In this document: in pieces, positions 1-14,981 of the stretch | How the letters are laid out: the number at the start of each line of letters is the position of its first letter | Position numbering within the stretch: the stretch's first letter is position 1 | Origin: an uncultured Pseudomonadales bacterium | GTDB taxonomy: Bacteria > Pseudomonadota > Gammaproteobacteria > Pseudomonadales > Azotimanducaceae | DNA length: 64,000 bases | Assembly (NCBI GenBank): GCA_958296195.1 | Contig: OY282455.1 | Coordinates: 806,001-870,000 of the forward strand | Reading direction: 5' to 3' | Position numbers and translations under genes: made by a program | Notes under the pieces: model-generated | Database searches by the model: none | Told to the model about the DNA's origin: nothing | Seen by the model: the letters and a program-made list of their open reading frames with translations, nothing else

Positions 1-63
1 GTGGCGGAGGCTGGGGAAATTTAATCTACACCCATCAACTCATTGAAATAAAAGGAATTTCTC

Positions 64-3557
<3,494 letters not shown>

Positions 3558-3572
3558 ATGGGCTTCTCTCGC

Positions 3573-4676
3573 TTAAATCCTCATGGGCATGACAACATAG
3601 AGGGCGCTCTCGTCGCCCACCGCCTCAATCAAGGCGCTGCTGCTGGCTTCCACCGTGCTGAGACGGACCCTTTCGGTTCCCAAAACCCTCGTGACGTCCA
3701 GCAGATAGTCCGGATTGAAGGCTAGCTGCACGGCTTCACCCTCGTAATCGACTGCAACGATGTCCTTCGCCTCCTCGCCCTCTGGATTATTGGCGACCAC
3801 CGTCATCTGTTCGCCTTCGACCGTGAGCTTTACGCAGGGGGCGCGATCACTGGCCAATATCCGGGATCTTTGCAGCACTCGACTAAACGTCTCCCGGTCT
3901 CCGGATAGGGACAGCTTCGGGTCGCGAGGGATGACCCTTTCATAGTCCGGAAATTTTCCGTCGATCAGCTTGCTGGTCAAGCTGAACATGCCCCTCGTCA
4001 CGCGGATGCCTTTGTCGCTGATGGAAAGCTGCAGTTCGTCCTCCCCGTCATCGAGCAGGCGGCGCAGCTCCAGCACCACCTTTCGGGGCACTATGGCTTG
4101 GAACCGCTCCACGCCGGCCACCCCTTTGCCCAAGGTGTATTGACAAAGCCGATGGCCATCGGTGGAAACCGTGCGCACATGCTCGGCGGTGACTTCCAGC
4201 AACATGCCGTTAAGAAAATAACGAACATCCTGCTGCGCCATGGCGAAGCTGACCCGATCGATCATGTCCATTGCCTCGGCGCTGCTTAGGGTGAACTCCA
4301 CTTCACCCTCCACCTCCTCAACTTTGGGAAAGTCGTCCACCGGCAAGGTGGCCAGTGAAAAGCGACTGCGACCGCTCTTGAGGACAGCGAACTGATTCTC
4401 CACTTCCAGACTGACGGGGGCCCCTTCCGGCAAAGACCGCCAGATGGTGGCGAGCTTTTGCGCGGACATCGTTACCTGGCCATCCTCAACCCCCCCCACG
4501 GCGTCCACCCGCGCCACCAACTCTTCGTTCAGGTCGGTGGCCCTCAAGGTCAGCCCGCCGCCGCTGACCTGAAGGTGCATATTGGAAAGTATGGGTAAAG
4601 TTTGATGGCGCTCCACCACCCCAGCCACAAGCTGAAGCGGGCGCAACAGCGTTTCCCGGTCAATTTCGAACTTCAT
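3573..4676 (-). CDS. dnaN: DNA polymerase III beta sliding clamp
   Basis: Ring-shaped processivity factor that tethers DNA polymerase III to DNA. The sequence starts MKFEIDRETLLRPLQ, matching the family N-terminus, and ends in the typical VMPMRI. From ATG 4676 it has 367 residues, against 366 in E. coli. An upstream in-frame TTG at 4682 is possible, but the family start and a GGGGG ribosome-binding site favour the ATG. It sits 8 bp after dnaA and 15 bp before recF in one leftward operon. Confidence 0.97.
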   Translation of the reverse strand: MKFEIDRETLLRPLQLVAGVVERHQTLPILSNMHLQVSGGGLTLRATDLNEELVARVDAVGGVEDGQVTMSAQKLATIWRSLPEGAPVSLEVENQFAVLKSGRSRFSLATLPVDDFPKVEEVEGEVEFTLSSAEAMDMIDRVSFAMAQQDVRYFLNGMLLEVTAEHVRTVSTDGHRLCQYTLGKGVAGVERFQAIVPRKVVLELRRLLDDGEDELQLSISDKGIRVTRGMFSLTSKLIDGKFPDYERVIPRDPKLSLSGDRETFSRVLQRSRILASDRAPCVKLTVEGEQMTVVANNPEGEEAKDIVAVDYEGEAVQLAFNPDYLLDVTRVLGTERVRLSTVEASSSALIEAVGDESALYVVMPMRI

Positions 4677-4684
4677 GGGCAAAA

Positions 4685-6022
4685 CTACCCCCTGATTTGC
4701 TTAACCAAACTAAGGTACTCCGCCTCGACGGACGGCCCTGCCCTTCTCAATTCCGCGACCTTCCCGCAGGCGCTCTTCACCGTGGTGTGGTGCTTCCCGC
4801 CAAATGCCTTGCCGATCTCTGAATAGGAGAAGTTAGTCAACTCCCTAGCCAGATACATTCCCATATGCCGAGCATGGACCAGATGTTGAGATCTTCGCAC
4901 CGACAAGATGTCCGAGCGCCCTACGTCATAACGTTCAACAAGTACACTCAAAATGTCGTCAAGCCCAACATGCTGGTTGTACCGGCCAAAGAAACCATCC
5001 AGAGCCTCGTCAACCAACTCTATGGTGATTCCAGAATCCGTGATCTTAGACATCTGAGTGACGCAGTGCAACGCACTGAGCAACTCTCGAACGCTCGAAG
5101 CGGCCTTATGGGCGATGCGCCCTAAAACTTCCGAAGAAAGAGAGATGCTCTCCTGCTGCGCTTTGCGCATGAGCACAGCGATGGACATCGACCGATCAGG
5201 AGGCTTAATGGCGACATTGAGGCCACCGGCGAGGCGCGACTTCAAGCCGTCATCCAGATCGGGTATCCGGCTCGGATGTCGATCGCTCGTCAACACGATT
5301 TGACTGCCTCTGTCATATAAGATATTGAATATCTTAAAGAATTCCTCCTGAGTATTCGGGGCGCGCCGCAAGAACTGGATGTCGTCAATGAGCAGCACAT
5401 CAGCAGCTTGATAGTGCCTGAGGATCGCCTCCACGGCATTGCCGCGCTGCTTGAAAGCCTCGACCATGTAGCGGACAAAATGCTGCGCGTGGCAGATGAC
5501 GACCTTCAGCCGGCCGCTTGCCCGCTCCTGAATGCGGTGACCGATGGCGTCCCTAAGGTGGGTCTTGCCATTGCCCACATCGCCGTATATCACCAAGGGA
5601 TTACTGCCGCCTAGGGGGTTCTCCGCCAATTGCTGGGCAACAGCCAGAGGAACGCTGTTGCACTCGCCCACAACAAAGTTCTCAAAAGTGAAGGCGGGCC
5701 TTAGCCTGCCCTCTTGCCAAGGCTGCTTGACGGCGCCGTTGCTGCGGCTTGCCTTCGGGCCCTTGGGCGGCGACGCGAAGGGTTCGCCGACGATAACCTT
5801 AACGGCCTCTATGGGATGGCTTCCATCCCGGCCTCCAGCCAGCGCCTCTTCAATGCGCTCCAAGTAGCGGTGCTGAACCTCGTCGTGCATGTAGCGGTTG
5901 GAGGCAAACAGCATCAGCCTGTCACCGAATTGCCGGGCTTGGAGCGGCTTGATCCAGCTATCAAATTCGTTCGCCGACAATTGACTTTGCAGCTTCCGGC
6001 GACAGGTTTCCCAAGGAGACAT
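4685..6022 (-). CDS. dnaA: Chromosomal replication initiator DnaA (divergent)
   Basis: AAA+ initiator that binds DnaA boxes and opens the origin. Domain I is at residues 1-75. Walker A is GDVGNGKT (147-154), Walker B is VLLIDD (209-214), and sensor 2 is VRELLSAL. The C-terminal helix-turn-helix contains GGKHHTTV (408-415). The length of 445 is slightly short of the usual 460-470. Several conserved positions differ from E. coli: the box VII arginine (R281) is Gly259, while the arginine finger is kept (Arg263). In the DNA-binding domain Q408 corresponds to His386, R432 to Lys410 and D433 to His411. These changes may alter box preference. It is the first gene of the leftward replication operon. 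Confidence 0.95.
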   Translation of the reverse strand: MSPWETCRRKLQSQLSANEFDSWIKPLQARQFGDRLMLFASNRYMHDEVQHRYLERIEEALAGGRDGSHPIEAVKVIVGEPFASPPKGPKASRSNGAVKQPWQEGRLRPAFTFENFVVGECNSVPLAVAQQLAENPLGGSNPLVIYGDVGNGKTHLRDAIGHRIQERASGRLKVVICHAQHFVRYMVEAFKQRGNAVEAILRHYQAADVLLIDDIQFLRRAPNTQEEFFKIFNILYDRGSQIVLTSDRHPSRIPDLDDGLKSRLAGGLNVAIKPPDRSMSIAVLMRKAQQESISLSSEVLGRIAHKAASSVRELLSALHCVTQMSKITDSGITIELVDEALDGFFGRYNQHVGLDDILSVLVERYDVGRSDILSVRRSQHLVHARHMGMYLARELTNFSYSEIGKAFGGKHHTTVKSACGKVAELRRAGPSVEAEYLSLVKQIRG

Positions 6023-6436
6023 AGGGCCACTCCAAATGGTTCAGGCGTTTGGTCAGCAGATGGAGGTCAACAGCATCTCGGCTATGCTACCGACAAAAAA
6101 ATAGTGGCCGGAACAGTTCTGCGGAAAAAATATCTCGGAGTAATTATTTCTTATAAATCAATTTGTTAGAAAAAAATGAAATCTCCGCCACTAGTTGGGC
6201 AACCCTAGGAAAACCTGTGAGTTCAAGTAACCAGAGGCGCTGCCCCAAGGAAAAATTCCAAGCATCGCCAAAGGGTTAGCAACCGGATTTCCGCAACTCA
6301 CCGGCAAAGCATCAGCCGCCATCTGAGCCACACCCAAACGCCGCCCGAAAAACCTCTGGACATCCCCTTGAAAAACGGTGGTCCGGACTCTTGCCGGCAG
6401 AAGCTCGACTTTCGCTTCCCCCAACAAGCGCACTGC

Positions 6437-6500
6437 TTTTCCACCGCTTTTCACCCCGCTGAAATGCACCCACCAAGCGGGGATCGCCACCTTTTCCACG
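6437..6500 (+). promoter_or_regulatory. Cluster of DnaA-box-like motifs
   Basis: TTTTCCACC (6437-6445), TTTTCACC (6448-6455) and TTTTCCACG (6492-6500) lie in the same orientation within 64 bp. Each is close to the DnaA box TTATCCACA but has T at position 3 and C or G at position 9. A further TTTTGCACT is at 6615-6623. They may be boxes adapted to the divergent DnaA. Confidence 0.45.
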
Positions 6501-6575
6501 GCCTACGCACACCACCAACAAAAACAATACTGCACATGTAGGAGTTTGATGTTTGAGTGGGCAACACAACCGCCA

Positions 6576-6605
6576 TTGACAGATTTGGAGTGCTGCCCAT
6601 AAAAT
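6576..6605 (+). promoter_or_regulatory. Sigma70-type promoter of rpmH
   Basis: A perfect -35 TTGACA (6576-6581), an 18-bp spacer and the -10 TAAAAT (6600-6605) precede rpmH by about 28 bp. It likely drives rpmH-rnpA-yidD-yidC. Confidence 0.65.
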
Positions 6606-6633
6606 TCATCTCCTTTTTGCACTGGGCAGCGCC

Positions 6634-6768
6634 GTGAAGAGAACCTACCAACCAAGCAACATTAAGCGCAAGCGCACCCACGGGTTCCGCGCCCGCATGG
6701 CGACCAAGGCCGGTCGCAGGGTAATCAACGCTCGACGGGCCAAGGGCCGCAAGCGGCTATCGGCGTAG
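6634..6768 (+). CDS. rpmH: 50S ribosomal protein L34
   Basis: The smallest protein of the large ribosomal subunit, 44 residues here. It starts [20 protein letters not shown] and continues with the conserved [22 protein letters not shown] core, which fixes the frame. The start codon is GTG. It is the first rightward gene after the probable origin, with a good promoter at 6576-6605, and is followed directly by rnpA as in nearly all bacteria. Confidence 0.97.
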   Translation: MKRTYQPSNIKRKRTHGFRARMATKAGRRVINARRAKGRKRLSA

Positions 6769-7115
6769 TCAAGGCCAACGGTTTTCCCCAACGGCGGCGC
6801 CTGAACTCCGCACGGGAGTTCAGCAGGGTGCTGCGTTCACCGCAGTTCCGCTTTTACCGGGGGCCGTTGCGTGTTTTTGCCTCGGGCAATGCGGTGCTTG
6901 GGCCGCGGCTGGGGTTGGTTATTGGCCGTCGCGCCATTCGCCGGGCGCATGAGCGCAATCGGTTGAAGCGAACGGCTAGGGAGGTGTTTCGGCTGAACTG
7001 CCAATGCCTGCCACCGCAGGACATCGTCCTGCAGGTGCGGGGGCCGATCCACCATCGCGAGCTGAAGCGCCGGCTGGAGGATGCGTTCAAGCAGATGAGG
7101 AGCCAAACGCCCTGA
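6765..7115 (+). CDS. rnpA: Ribonuclease P protein component, non-standard start
   Basis: Protein cofactor of RNase P, which trims tRNA 5' leaders. The core [15 protein letters not shown] motif is clear. The first ordinary start in frame is GTG at 6828, but that would remove the conserved N-terminus. Upstream codons read [19 protein letters not shown], aligning with the E. coli N-terminus VVKLAFPRELRL. The codon in place of the E. coli GTG start is GTA (6765), overlapping the rpmH stop. No ATG, GTG or TTG occurs between 6666 and 6828 in this frame; ATC 6759 and CTG 6801 are other candidates. From 6765 the length is 116 residues, normal for the family. The downstream yidD overlaps as TGATG. Confidence 0.85.
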   Translation, partial: VVKANGFPQRRRLNSAREFSRVLRSPQFRFYRGPLRVFASGNAVLGPRLGLVIGRRAIRRAHERNRLKRTAREVFRLNCQCLPPQDIVLQVRGPIHHRELKRRLEDAFKQMRSQTP

Positions 7116-7393
7116 TGACAAGGCAGCGAGCCAGCAAGATTCTAAGACCGATCAAGGCTTGGGCATTAGCCGGGGCGCGGGGCCTCATACGCGCCTATCA
7201 GCTCACTTTGAGTCCATACATCGGCCATCGATGCCGGTTTCACCCCACCTGCTCCCACTACGCCTTGGCGGTTCTTGACCTGCATGGCCTTGGCAGGGGC
7301 GCTTGGTTCGCCCTGCGCCGCTTGCTGAAATGCCATCCCTTTCACCCCGGCGGCGTTGATTTGCCGCCGCCGGCTAAGGCGGAACCCTCTTGA
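7115..7393 (+). CDS. yidD: Membrane protein insertion efficiency factor YidD
   Basis: Small peripheral inner-membrane protein that assists YidC-dependent insertion. The 92 residues contain the hallmark [20 protein letters not shown] and cysteine-containing [11 protein letters not shown] motifs. The ATG at 7115 overlaps the rnpA stop (TGATG), and its own stop overlaps the probable yidC TTG start (TTGA), so rnpA-yidD-yidC look translationally coupled. Confidence 0.93.
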   Translation: MTRQRASKILRPIKAWALAGARGLIRAYQLTLSPYIGHRCRFHPTCSHYALAVLDLHGLGRGAWFALRRLLKCHPFHPGGVDLPPPAKAEPS

Positions 7394-9087
7394 TTTCGCC
7401 GGAGATGCAGCGCATTGCCCTGCTGGTTGGCTTGGCGATCACTGGCTACCTGATGATCCTGGCTTGGAATGAGGACTACCTGCAGTCGAGGCCAGCGGCC
7501 GAACGGGCCAGCGCCCCGGACCTTGGCGAAGCCTCGCTGTCGGAACCGCTGCCGGAGACTTCCTCCGACATACCCGACGCCTCGTTCATCAACGCCGCCG
7601 GGCCGGTTGCTGATGAGCGGACCACGGGCGATCAGGAGCCGGCCAAGGCCCGGCTGGTGCGCGTCAGCACACCCAGCCAAGAGGTCTGGATTGACCTGCG
7701 CGGCGGCGACATCCGCAGGGTTTTGCTGCCTCGATACCCCGTGGGCCTAGACCGGCCGGAAGTTCCGTTCGAGTTGCTTAACGTTGGCAACGGACGCCTC
7801 TACATGGCGCAAAGTGGGCTGATTGGGCCCGACGGCTTGGATTCGGGGAGTGAACGCCCTCTTTTCAGGGCACCGCGAAGCCACTACCAAGCCGAGGAGG
7901 GTGAAGCGGTTTCAGTCGTGTTGGAGGCTGAGCATCAGGGCGTCAAGGTGAGAAAGGTCTTCGGCTTTCGCGGCGGCGCTTACTTGATCGACGTGGCCTA
8001 CGAAGTTGAAAACAACGGAGCCGAGCCCTTTCGAGCCAGCCTGTTCGGCCAGATCAAGCGGGACGCCAAGGTGCCGCCGGATCAAGATAGCTTCAGCTTG
8101 GGTCCGCAGCCCTATCTCGGCGCAGCGCTGACCACCGCGGAGTCCCGCTACGAAAAGATCAGCTTTGATGATCTTGATGAGGGCGACTTCAGGACCGGGG
8201 TGGAAGGCGGCTGGATCGCCTTCCTGCAGCACTACTTCCTGAGCGCATGGGTCGCTGACGAGGGCGAACCGAACGGCTACTACGGGCGCAAACGCAACGA
8301 CGGAACCTACATCGTCGGCTACACAGGCCCGTTGCGGACGGTGGCGCCGGGCCGCAGCGGTGAATGGCGGGCCCGCTTTTATGCTGGGCCGAAGGATCAG
8401 AAGCGGCTTGAGCAGATCGCCGAAAACCTGAACCTGACGGTGGATTACGGCTTTCTTTGGTGGTTGGCGGTGCCTCTTTTCTCGCTGCTGGACTGGCTGC
8501 ACGGATTGTTTGGAAACTGGGGCTTGGCCATCATCATGCTGACGTTCCTAGTCAAGCTGGTCCTGTATCCGCTTTCGTCGGCCAGCTACAAGTCCATGGC
8601 CAACATGCGCCGCGTCGCGCCGCAGATGAAGCGGCTGCAGGAGCGCTACGCCGGTGATCGGCAGAAGCTCTCCCAGGAGATGATGGGGCTGTACAAGAAG
8701 GAGGGCGTCAACCCGCTTGGCGGCTGCCTGCCCATGCTGCTGCCCATGCCGATCTTCATCGCCCTGTACTGGGTGCTGTTCGAGAGCGTTGAACTGCGCC
8801 AAGCGCCCTTCATGCTCTGGATCGACGATTTGGCGGCGATGGACCCCTACTTCGTTCTGCCTTTGCTGATGGGCGGCACCATGTACGCACAACAGCTCCT
8901 AAGCCCCACGCTTGGCGACCCGATGCAGGCCCGCATCATGAAGATGATGCCGATCATGTTCACCGTCCTCTTCCTGTTCTTTCCCGCCGGCTTGGTGCTC
9001 TACTGGCTGGTCAACAGCGTACTCTCCATCGCGCAGCAATGGTATGTCATGAAGAAGGCCGACGCGGCGGCGGCGGCTGGCGCCTGA
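7390..9087 (+). CDS. yidC: Membrane protein insertase YidC
   Basis: Inner-membrane insertase that works alone or with SecYEG. The 565 residues comprise an N-terminal membrane anchor ([21 protein letters not shown]), a large periplasmic P1 domain and the five-helix catalytic core from about residue 350 ([32 protein letters not shown]). TTG 7390 is preceded by AAGGCGG and overlaps the yidD stop. ATG 7405 aligns better with the E. coli start but has its purine-rich site directly abutting, so either is possible. Confidence 0.95.
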   Translation: MISPEMQRIALLVGLAITGYLMILAWNEDYLQSRPAAERASAPDLGEASLSEPLPETSSDIPDASFINAAGPVADERTTGDQEPAKARLVRVSTPSQEVWIDLRGGDIRRVLLPRYPVGLDRPEVPFELLNVGNGRLYMAQSGLIGPDGLDSGSERPLFRAPRSHYQAEEGEAVSVVLEAEHQGVKVRKVFGFRGGAYLIDVAYEVENNGAEPFRASLFGQIKRDAKVPPDQDSFSLGPQPYLGAALTTAESRYEKISFDDLDEGDFRTGVEGGWIAFLQHYFLSAWVADEGEPNGYYGRKRNDGTYIVGYTGPLRTVAPGRSGEWRARFYAGPKDQKRLEQIAENLNLTVDYGFLWWLAVPLFSLLDWLHGLFGNWGLAIIMLTFLVKLVLYPLSSASYKSMANMRRVAPQMKRLQERYAGDRQKLSQEMMGLYKKEGVNPLGGCLPMLLPMPIFIALYWVLFESVELRQAPFMLWIDDLAAMDPYFVLPLLMGGTMYAQQLLSPTLGDPMQARIMKMMPIMFTVLFLFFPAGLVLYWLVNSVLSIAQQWYVMKKADAAAAAGA

Positions 9088-10409
9088 CTGCGCCGCCGGA
9101 CACCGTCGCGGCGGTGGCGACGCCGCCGGGCCAAGGCGGTGTTGGCATTGTGCGCATTTCCGGCCCGCTGGCGTTGCCAATTGGCGAAAGGTTGATCTCC
9201 AAGCCGCTGCCGCCCCGTGCCGCGGTGCATGGCCGCTTCCGTCGCGATGGCGCACCCATTGACGAGGGCTTGGCGCTGTTCTTTCCGGGTCCACACTCCT
9301 TCACAGGGGAGGATGTGGTGGAGTTGCACGGCCACGGCGGGCCAGTGGTCATGCAGATGCTGCTCGATGCGATTTTGGCCGGCGGCGCCCGCCTGGCTCT
9401 GCCGGGGGAGTTCACCGAGCGGGCGTTCCTGAACGGCAAGCTCGACTTGGCGCAAGCCGAAGCCGTTGCGGACCTCATCGCCAGCGCCTCCGTCGCGGCC
9501 GCCAAGGGAGCGCTGCGCTCTCTCACCGGCCAGTTCTCGCAGGCAATCCGCCGCATTGACGAAGACATCCTGGAGTTGCGCGTCTTTGTCGAAGCTGCAA
9601 TCGATTTTCCCGAAGAGGAGGTGGATTTCCTGAAGCAGGGTCAGGTGCGCACCCGAGTCGAGGCCCTTGTTGAGGCGCTGGCGAACCTAAAAAAGAGTAG
9701 TCGCCAGGGCGTTCTGCTCAACAAGGGGATCAGCGTCGCCATCATCGGCCCACCCAACGTGGGCAAATCCAGCCTGCTGAATCGCTTGAGCGGAGAAGAG
9801 GCCGCCATCGTCACCGACATACCCGGAACCACTCGGGATCTCCTCAAGGTGGACTTGACGTTGGACGGACTGCCGATTCGCCTAGTCGATACCGCCGGCC
9901 TCCGCCGCACCCAGGACCCCATTGAAGCGGAGGGCGTGCGCCGAGCTCGTGCGGAGGCGGGCCTTGCGGATCTGGTTCTGGCAGTCCGCGAAACCGCTGC
10001 GGCCAACCGCCCAGACAGCGACGCTGCGGCGGCGCAAACCATCGTGGTTGAGAACAAGATCGACCTTTCGGGCGCCCCGGCCGGGTTGGTTGCGGGCCAA
10101 CCGCCAACCGTGTGCATCTCCTGCCGCACCGGCGCCGGCATTGCGGACCTTGCAGCGCTCATCAAGAAGCAGGTCGGCTTCACAGGGGACTGCGCCGCCT
10201 TTAGCGCCCGGCACCGCCACCTTGAATCAATGCAGGGCGCTCTGCGGGCTTTGCGCAGCGCCGTTGAGCGCTTGGACGCCGATGCGCCAGGGGAAGTCAT
10301 TGCGGAGGATCTCCGCATCGCCCACCAGGCGCTTGGGGAAATCACCGGCGAGGTGACGGCGGACGACCTGCTCGGCAGCATTTTTCGCAGCTTTTGCATC
10401 GGCAAATAG
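9039..10409 (+). CDS. mnmE: tRNA modification GTPase MnmE
   Basis: GTPase that with MnmG installs the aminomethyl-type modification at wobble uridine 34. It shows the N-terminal tetrahydrofolate-binding domain ([16 protein letters not shown]), the G domain [24 protein letters not shown] and NKID, and the C-terminal FCIGK. The only ordinary start upstream of the conserved region is ATG 9039, 49 bp inside yidC. It adds 15 Gly/Arg-rich residues before the family start. A CTG at 9084, overlapping the yidC stop as CTGA, would give [15 protein letters not shown], much closer to the family. Confidence 0.93.
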   Translation: MVCHEEGRRGGGGWRLTAPPDTVAAVATPPGQGGVGIVRISGPLALPIGERLISKPLPPRAAVHGRFRRDGAPIDEGLALFFPGPHSFTGEDVVELHGHGGPVVMQMLLDAILAGGARLALPGEFTERAFLNGKLDLAQAEAVADLIASASVAAAKGALRSLTGQFSQAIRRIDEDILELRVFVEAAIDFPEEEVDFLKQGQVRTRVEALVEALANLKKSSRQGVLLNKGISVAIIGPPNVGKSSLLNRLSGEEAAIVTDIPGTTRDLLKVDLTLDGLPIRLVDTAGLRRTQDPIEAEGVRRARAEAGLADLVLAVRETAAANRPDSDAAAAQTIVVENKIDLSGAPAGLVAGQPPTVCISCRTGAGIADLAALIKKQVGFTGDCAAFSARHRHLESMQGALRALRSAVERLDADAPGEVIAEDLRIAHQALGEITGEVTADDLLGSIFRSFCIGK

Positions 10410-10506
10410 AGACCATCGCCACCGTTTGGGCTGGCTTCGCTCCAAGCCGTTTTCTATACTGCCGTCCCTTTTCCCCAAAGCTGGGCTAGAGCTTGGGCGT
10501 CCGCCA

Positions 10507-12402
<1,896 letters not shown>

Positions 12403-13088
12403 GATTGACAAGCGGCCCGCCAACATAGCGCTGGCTTGTGCGTTGGAGCTGGGGCTCAGCCCGCCGCAGAGCGACCAACTGGAGGCGTTTTCGGTTCTGG
12501 TGCGACGCTGGAACAGGGTTGTGGGCTTGGTCTCCAAAGGCGACTTGCCGCATTTTGCGGACCGGCACTTGCTCGACAGCCTGGCGGCGGTCAAGGTGGT
12601 GCGCACAATCCAGGAAGCAATGCGGCTGGCCCGTCCGCGCTTGGTTGATCTTGGCTCCGGGGCAGGGCTGCCGGGTGTGCCGTTGGCGGTGGCGCTGCCG
12701 GATGTTGCCGTTGTCTTGGTTGAACGCAGCGTCAAAAAGGCCCGCTTTCTGGACCGGGTGCGGCGGGAACTCGACTTGCGCAATGTGGAGGTGCAATGCG
12801 TCGATTTGGCGGACATGCCGACGAACTGCTGCGACATCGTCGCCGCCAGAGCGCTGCTGCCGCCAGCGGCTTTGTGGGCGAGCGCCAAGGCGCTGCTACG
12901 GCCAAACGGCCGTCTGCTGGCCTTTGCTCGAGCGCAGCAACCCGGCGACGCTACGGAGGCGGATTCGACATCGGAGGACTTTCCCGGCGGTTCCGTCGAA
13001 GGCCGACATTGGACGAATTTGTCCTGCAAAACCAACCAGCGCAACGGCCTTGCCCCCCGCGCCGGGGGGCTGTTGGTGGTGAGGAAGA

Positions 13089-13904
13089 ATGACCCGAATC
13101 ATAGCGGTGGCCAATCAGAAGGGCGGCGTTGGCAAGACCACGACCAGCGTTAACCTGAGCGCCTCCTTGAGCCTTTCCGGCCACAAGGTGCTGATGATTG
13201 ACCTCGACCCCCAAGGCAACGCCACCAACGGCGTTGGTGTTGACATGAGCGCCGTGAAGCACTCGGTTCGAGATTGGCTCATGCAGGAAGTCGATTTGCG
13301 GGACATCCTGAGACCCACGGCAGCCACCTTCGACGTTGCGCCATGCGACCAAGACCTCACCGCCGCGGAAGTGGAACTGCTGGGGGTCAGCCGCCGTGAA
13401 ATGCGGCTGCATGAATGCCTGGCGGCAGCCGATGCCGTCGGCGCCTACGAATACGTCATCATGGACTGCCCGCCGGCGCTCAACATTCTCACTCTGAACG
13501 CCTTGGTCGCCGCGGACAGCGTGCTTATTCCCATGCAGTGCGAGTATTACGCCTTGGAGGGCCTTTCCGCCCTGCTTAACACGGTGGAGCAAGTGCGCCG
13601 CCGCGCCAACCCCCGCATCACCTTGGAGGGGCTGCTGCGAACGATGTATGATCCCCGCAACGCCCTCACCATAGAGGTGTCGAGGCAACTGATGACGCAC
13701 TTTGGCGGCAAGGTGTTCCGCACGGTCATTCCGCGCAACATCCGCTTGGCCGAAGCGCCCAGTCATGGATTGCCGGCCATTCTTTATGACCGCCACTCCC
13801 GAGGCGCCATCGCCTACATGGCCTTGGCGGTTGAACTGGCCAAAGCCGCCGCGTCCCCCACTAGGTCATGGGGACAGGCCCCGGCTGGCGCGTCAGGGCG
13901 CTAG
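13089..13904 (+). CDS. parA: Chromosome partitioning ATPase ParA (Soj)
   Basis: Deviant Walker ATPase that moves ParB-parS complexes along the nucleoid. The 271 residues show KGGVGKTTTSVNL (deviant P-loop), DLDPQGNAT and DCPPALNILTLNAL. It starts inside the 3' end of rsmG and is followed 43 bp later by parB. The perfect parS site inside recF is its presumed cargo locus. Confidence 0.96.
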   Translation: MTRIIAVANQKGGVGKTTTSVNLSASLSLSGHKVLMIDLDPQGNATNGVGVDMSAVKHSVRDWLMQEVDLRDILRPTAATFDVAPCDQDLTAAEVELLGVSRREMRLHECLAAADAVGAYEYVIMDCPPALNILTLNALVAADSVLIPMQCEYYALEGLSALLNTVEQVRRRANPRITLEGLLRTMYDPRNALTIEVSRQLMTHFGGKVFRTVIPRNIRLAEAPSHGLPAILYDRHSRGAIAYMALAVELAKAAASPTRSWGQAPAGASGR

Positions 13905-13947
13905 CGGGGCGGCGGCCTGCTGGTGAACGGACAGTTTGGTTGACCTG

Positions 13948-14796
13948 ATGGCGAGAAAACCCTTGGCTCGGGGCTTGGATGCGCTTTTGAGCGATGCCGT
14001 GCGTCTCGATCCGGCGCCGGCCGCACCGCAGTCCATCAGTCTTGCCAGCATTCAGCGCAATCCATACCAACCTCGCCGCCAATTCGACGAGGCGGCCATG
14101 AGGGAACTGGCGGAGTCGATCAAGGCCCAAGGCTTGATGCAGCCCTTGGTGGTTCGGCCGCGGACAGGCGGCGGCTATGAGCTCATCGCCGGGGAGCGGC
14201 GTTTGCGGGCCGCTCTCTTAGCTGGTTTGGAGGCGGCGCCCGTGGTGGTTAGGGACGCAACCGATCAACAAGCCTTGGCCTTGGCCTTGGTTGAGAACAT
14301 CCAGCGGGAGGACTTGAGGCCCTTGGAGGAGGCGGGTGCCCTGCACCGCCTGCGCGAGGAGTTCGGCCTGACCCAGCAGGAAACGGCGGACGCCGTCGGC
14401 AAGTCCCGGGAGGCGGTCGCCAACCTGCTGCGGCTGCTGAACCTGCATCCCTCGGTGCGCATGATGCTGGGCGAAGGTGCCTTGGAAATGGGCCACGCCC
14501 GCGCCCTGCTGTCCCTGCCGTCCGCGGAGCAGGCCGCCGCCGCCCGGCAAGCCGTCGCCAAGAAGCTGACCGTTCGGCAAACGGAGGCTCTGGTGCGCCG
14601 CCTGCTGGCGGCCGGCGCAGCGGCGCCCAAGACGGACCGGTCGTCGTCGGCCGACACCTTGGCCTTGGAGCGTGAATTGGCCGAAAGGGTCGGCGCTCCA
14701 GTGTCGATCAGCCATAGCGCCAAAGGCGCCGGCAGGGTGACCATCCGCTTTGCATCGCTCGATGAACTGGATGGAATTCTTAGCCGCATCCGCTGA
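13948..14796 (+). CDS. parB: Chromosome partitioning protein ParB
   Basis: CTP-dependent DNA clamp that loads at parS and slides along DNA. ATG 13948 gives the canonical MARKPLARGLDALL N-terminus (the ParA-stimulating segment). The CTP-binding boxes are GERRLRAA and ENIQRED, followed by the helix-turn-helix (LTQQETADAVGKSREAVAN) and a C-terminal dimerisation domain. The 282 residues are normal. A TTG at 13936 would add only four residues. Confidence 0.96.
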   Translation: MARKPLARGLDALLSDAVRLDPAPAAPQSISLASIQRNPYQPRRQFDEAAMRELAESIKAQGLMQPLVVRPRTGGGYELIAGERRLRAALLAGLEAAPVVVRDATDQQALALALVENIQREDLRPLEEAGALHRLREEFGLTQQETADAVGKSREAVANLLRLLNLHPSVRMMLGEGALEMGHARALLSLPSAEQAAAARQAVAKKLTVRQTEALVRRLLAAGAAAPKTDRSSSADTLALERELAERVGAPVSISHSAKGAGRVTIRFASLDELDGILSRIR

Positions 14797-14866
14797 AATG
14801 GCCCGCCCGCGGACCTGTAGCAGCGCCATCGTCACCGAGAAAACGCAAATTTGGGCAATCAAGCCG

Positions 14867-14895
14867 TTGAACGCGGCATCCCACCCCCATATAAT
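14867..14895 (+). promoter_or_regulatory. Strong sigma70-type promoter of the atp operon
   Basis: The -35 TTGAAC (14867-14872), a 17-bp spacer and a perfect -10 TATAAT (14890-14895) predict a transcript start near 14902. That leaves a leader of about 260 nt before atpB. The leader contains a perfect 7-bp stem, TCCGCAC (14941-14947) with GTGCGGA (14953-14959), which lacks a T-run and so is not an obvious terminator. Confidence 0.75.
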
Positions 14896-14981
14896 CCGCG
14901 CCGCCTTCACGGGACCCGCCTAGCTAGGCTTTCGATTGGCTCCGCACGGCAGGTGCGGAAAGCATCAGTCTGGTTTGCGCA

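Larger units (their letters stand above)
6023..6633. other. oriC: Probable chromosomal origin oriC (dnaA-rpmH intergenic region)
   Basis: This 611-bp gap separates the divergent dnaA and rpmH genes, the standard origin position in pseudomonads and many other bacteria. A strongly AT-rich block at about 6090-6183, next to dnaA, would suit an unwinding element. About 260 bp further, several TTTTCCAC-like motifs resemble DnaA boxes, but no exact TTATCCACA was found on either strand by eye. Genes on both sides read away from the gap. Short ORFs predicted inside it show no recognisable protein. Confidence 0.7.

Noticed and set aside
6191-6681. Short minus-strand ORFs in the dnaA-rpmH gap
   Set aside because: No homology pattern, and they lie in the expected origin region and run across the rpmH promoter.
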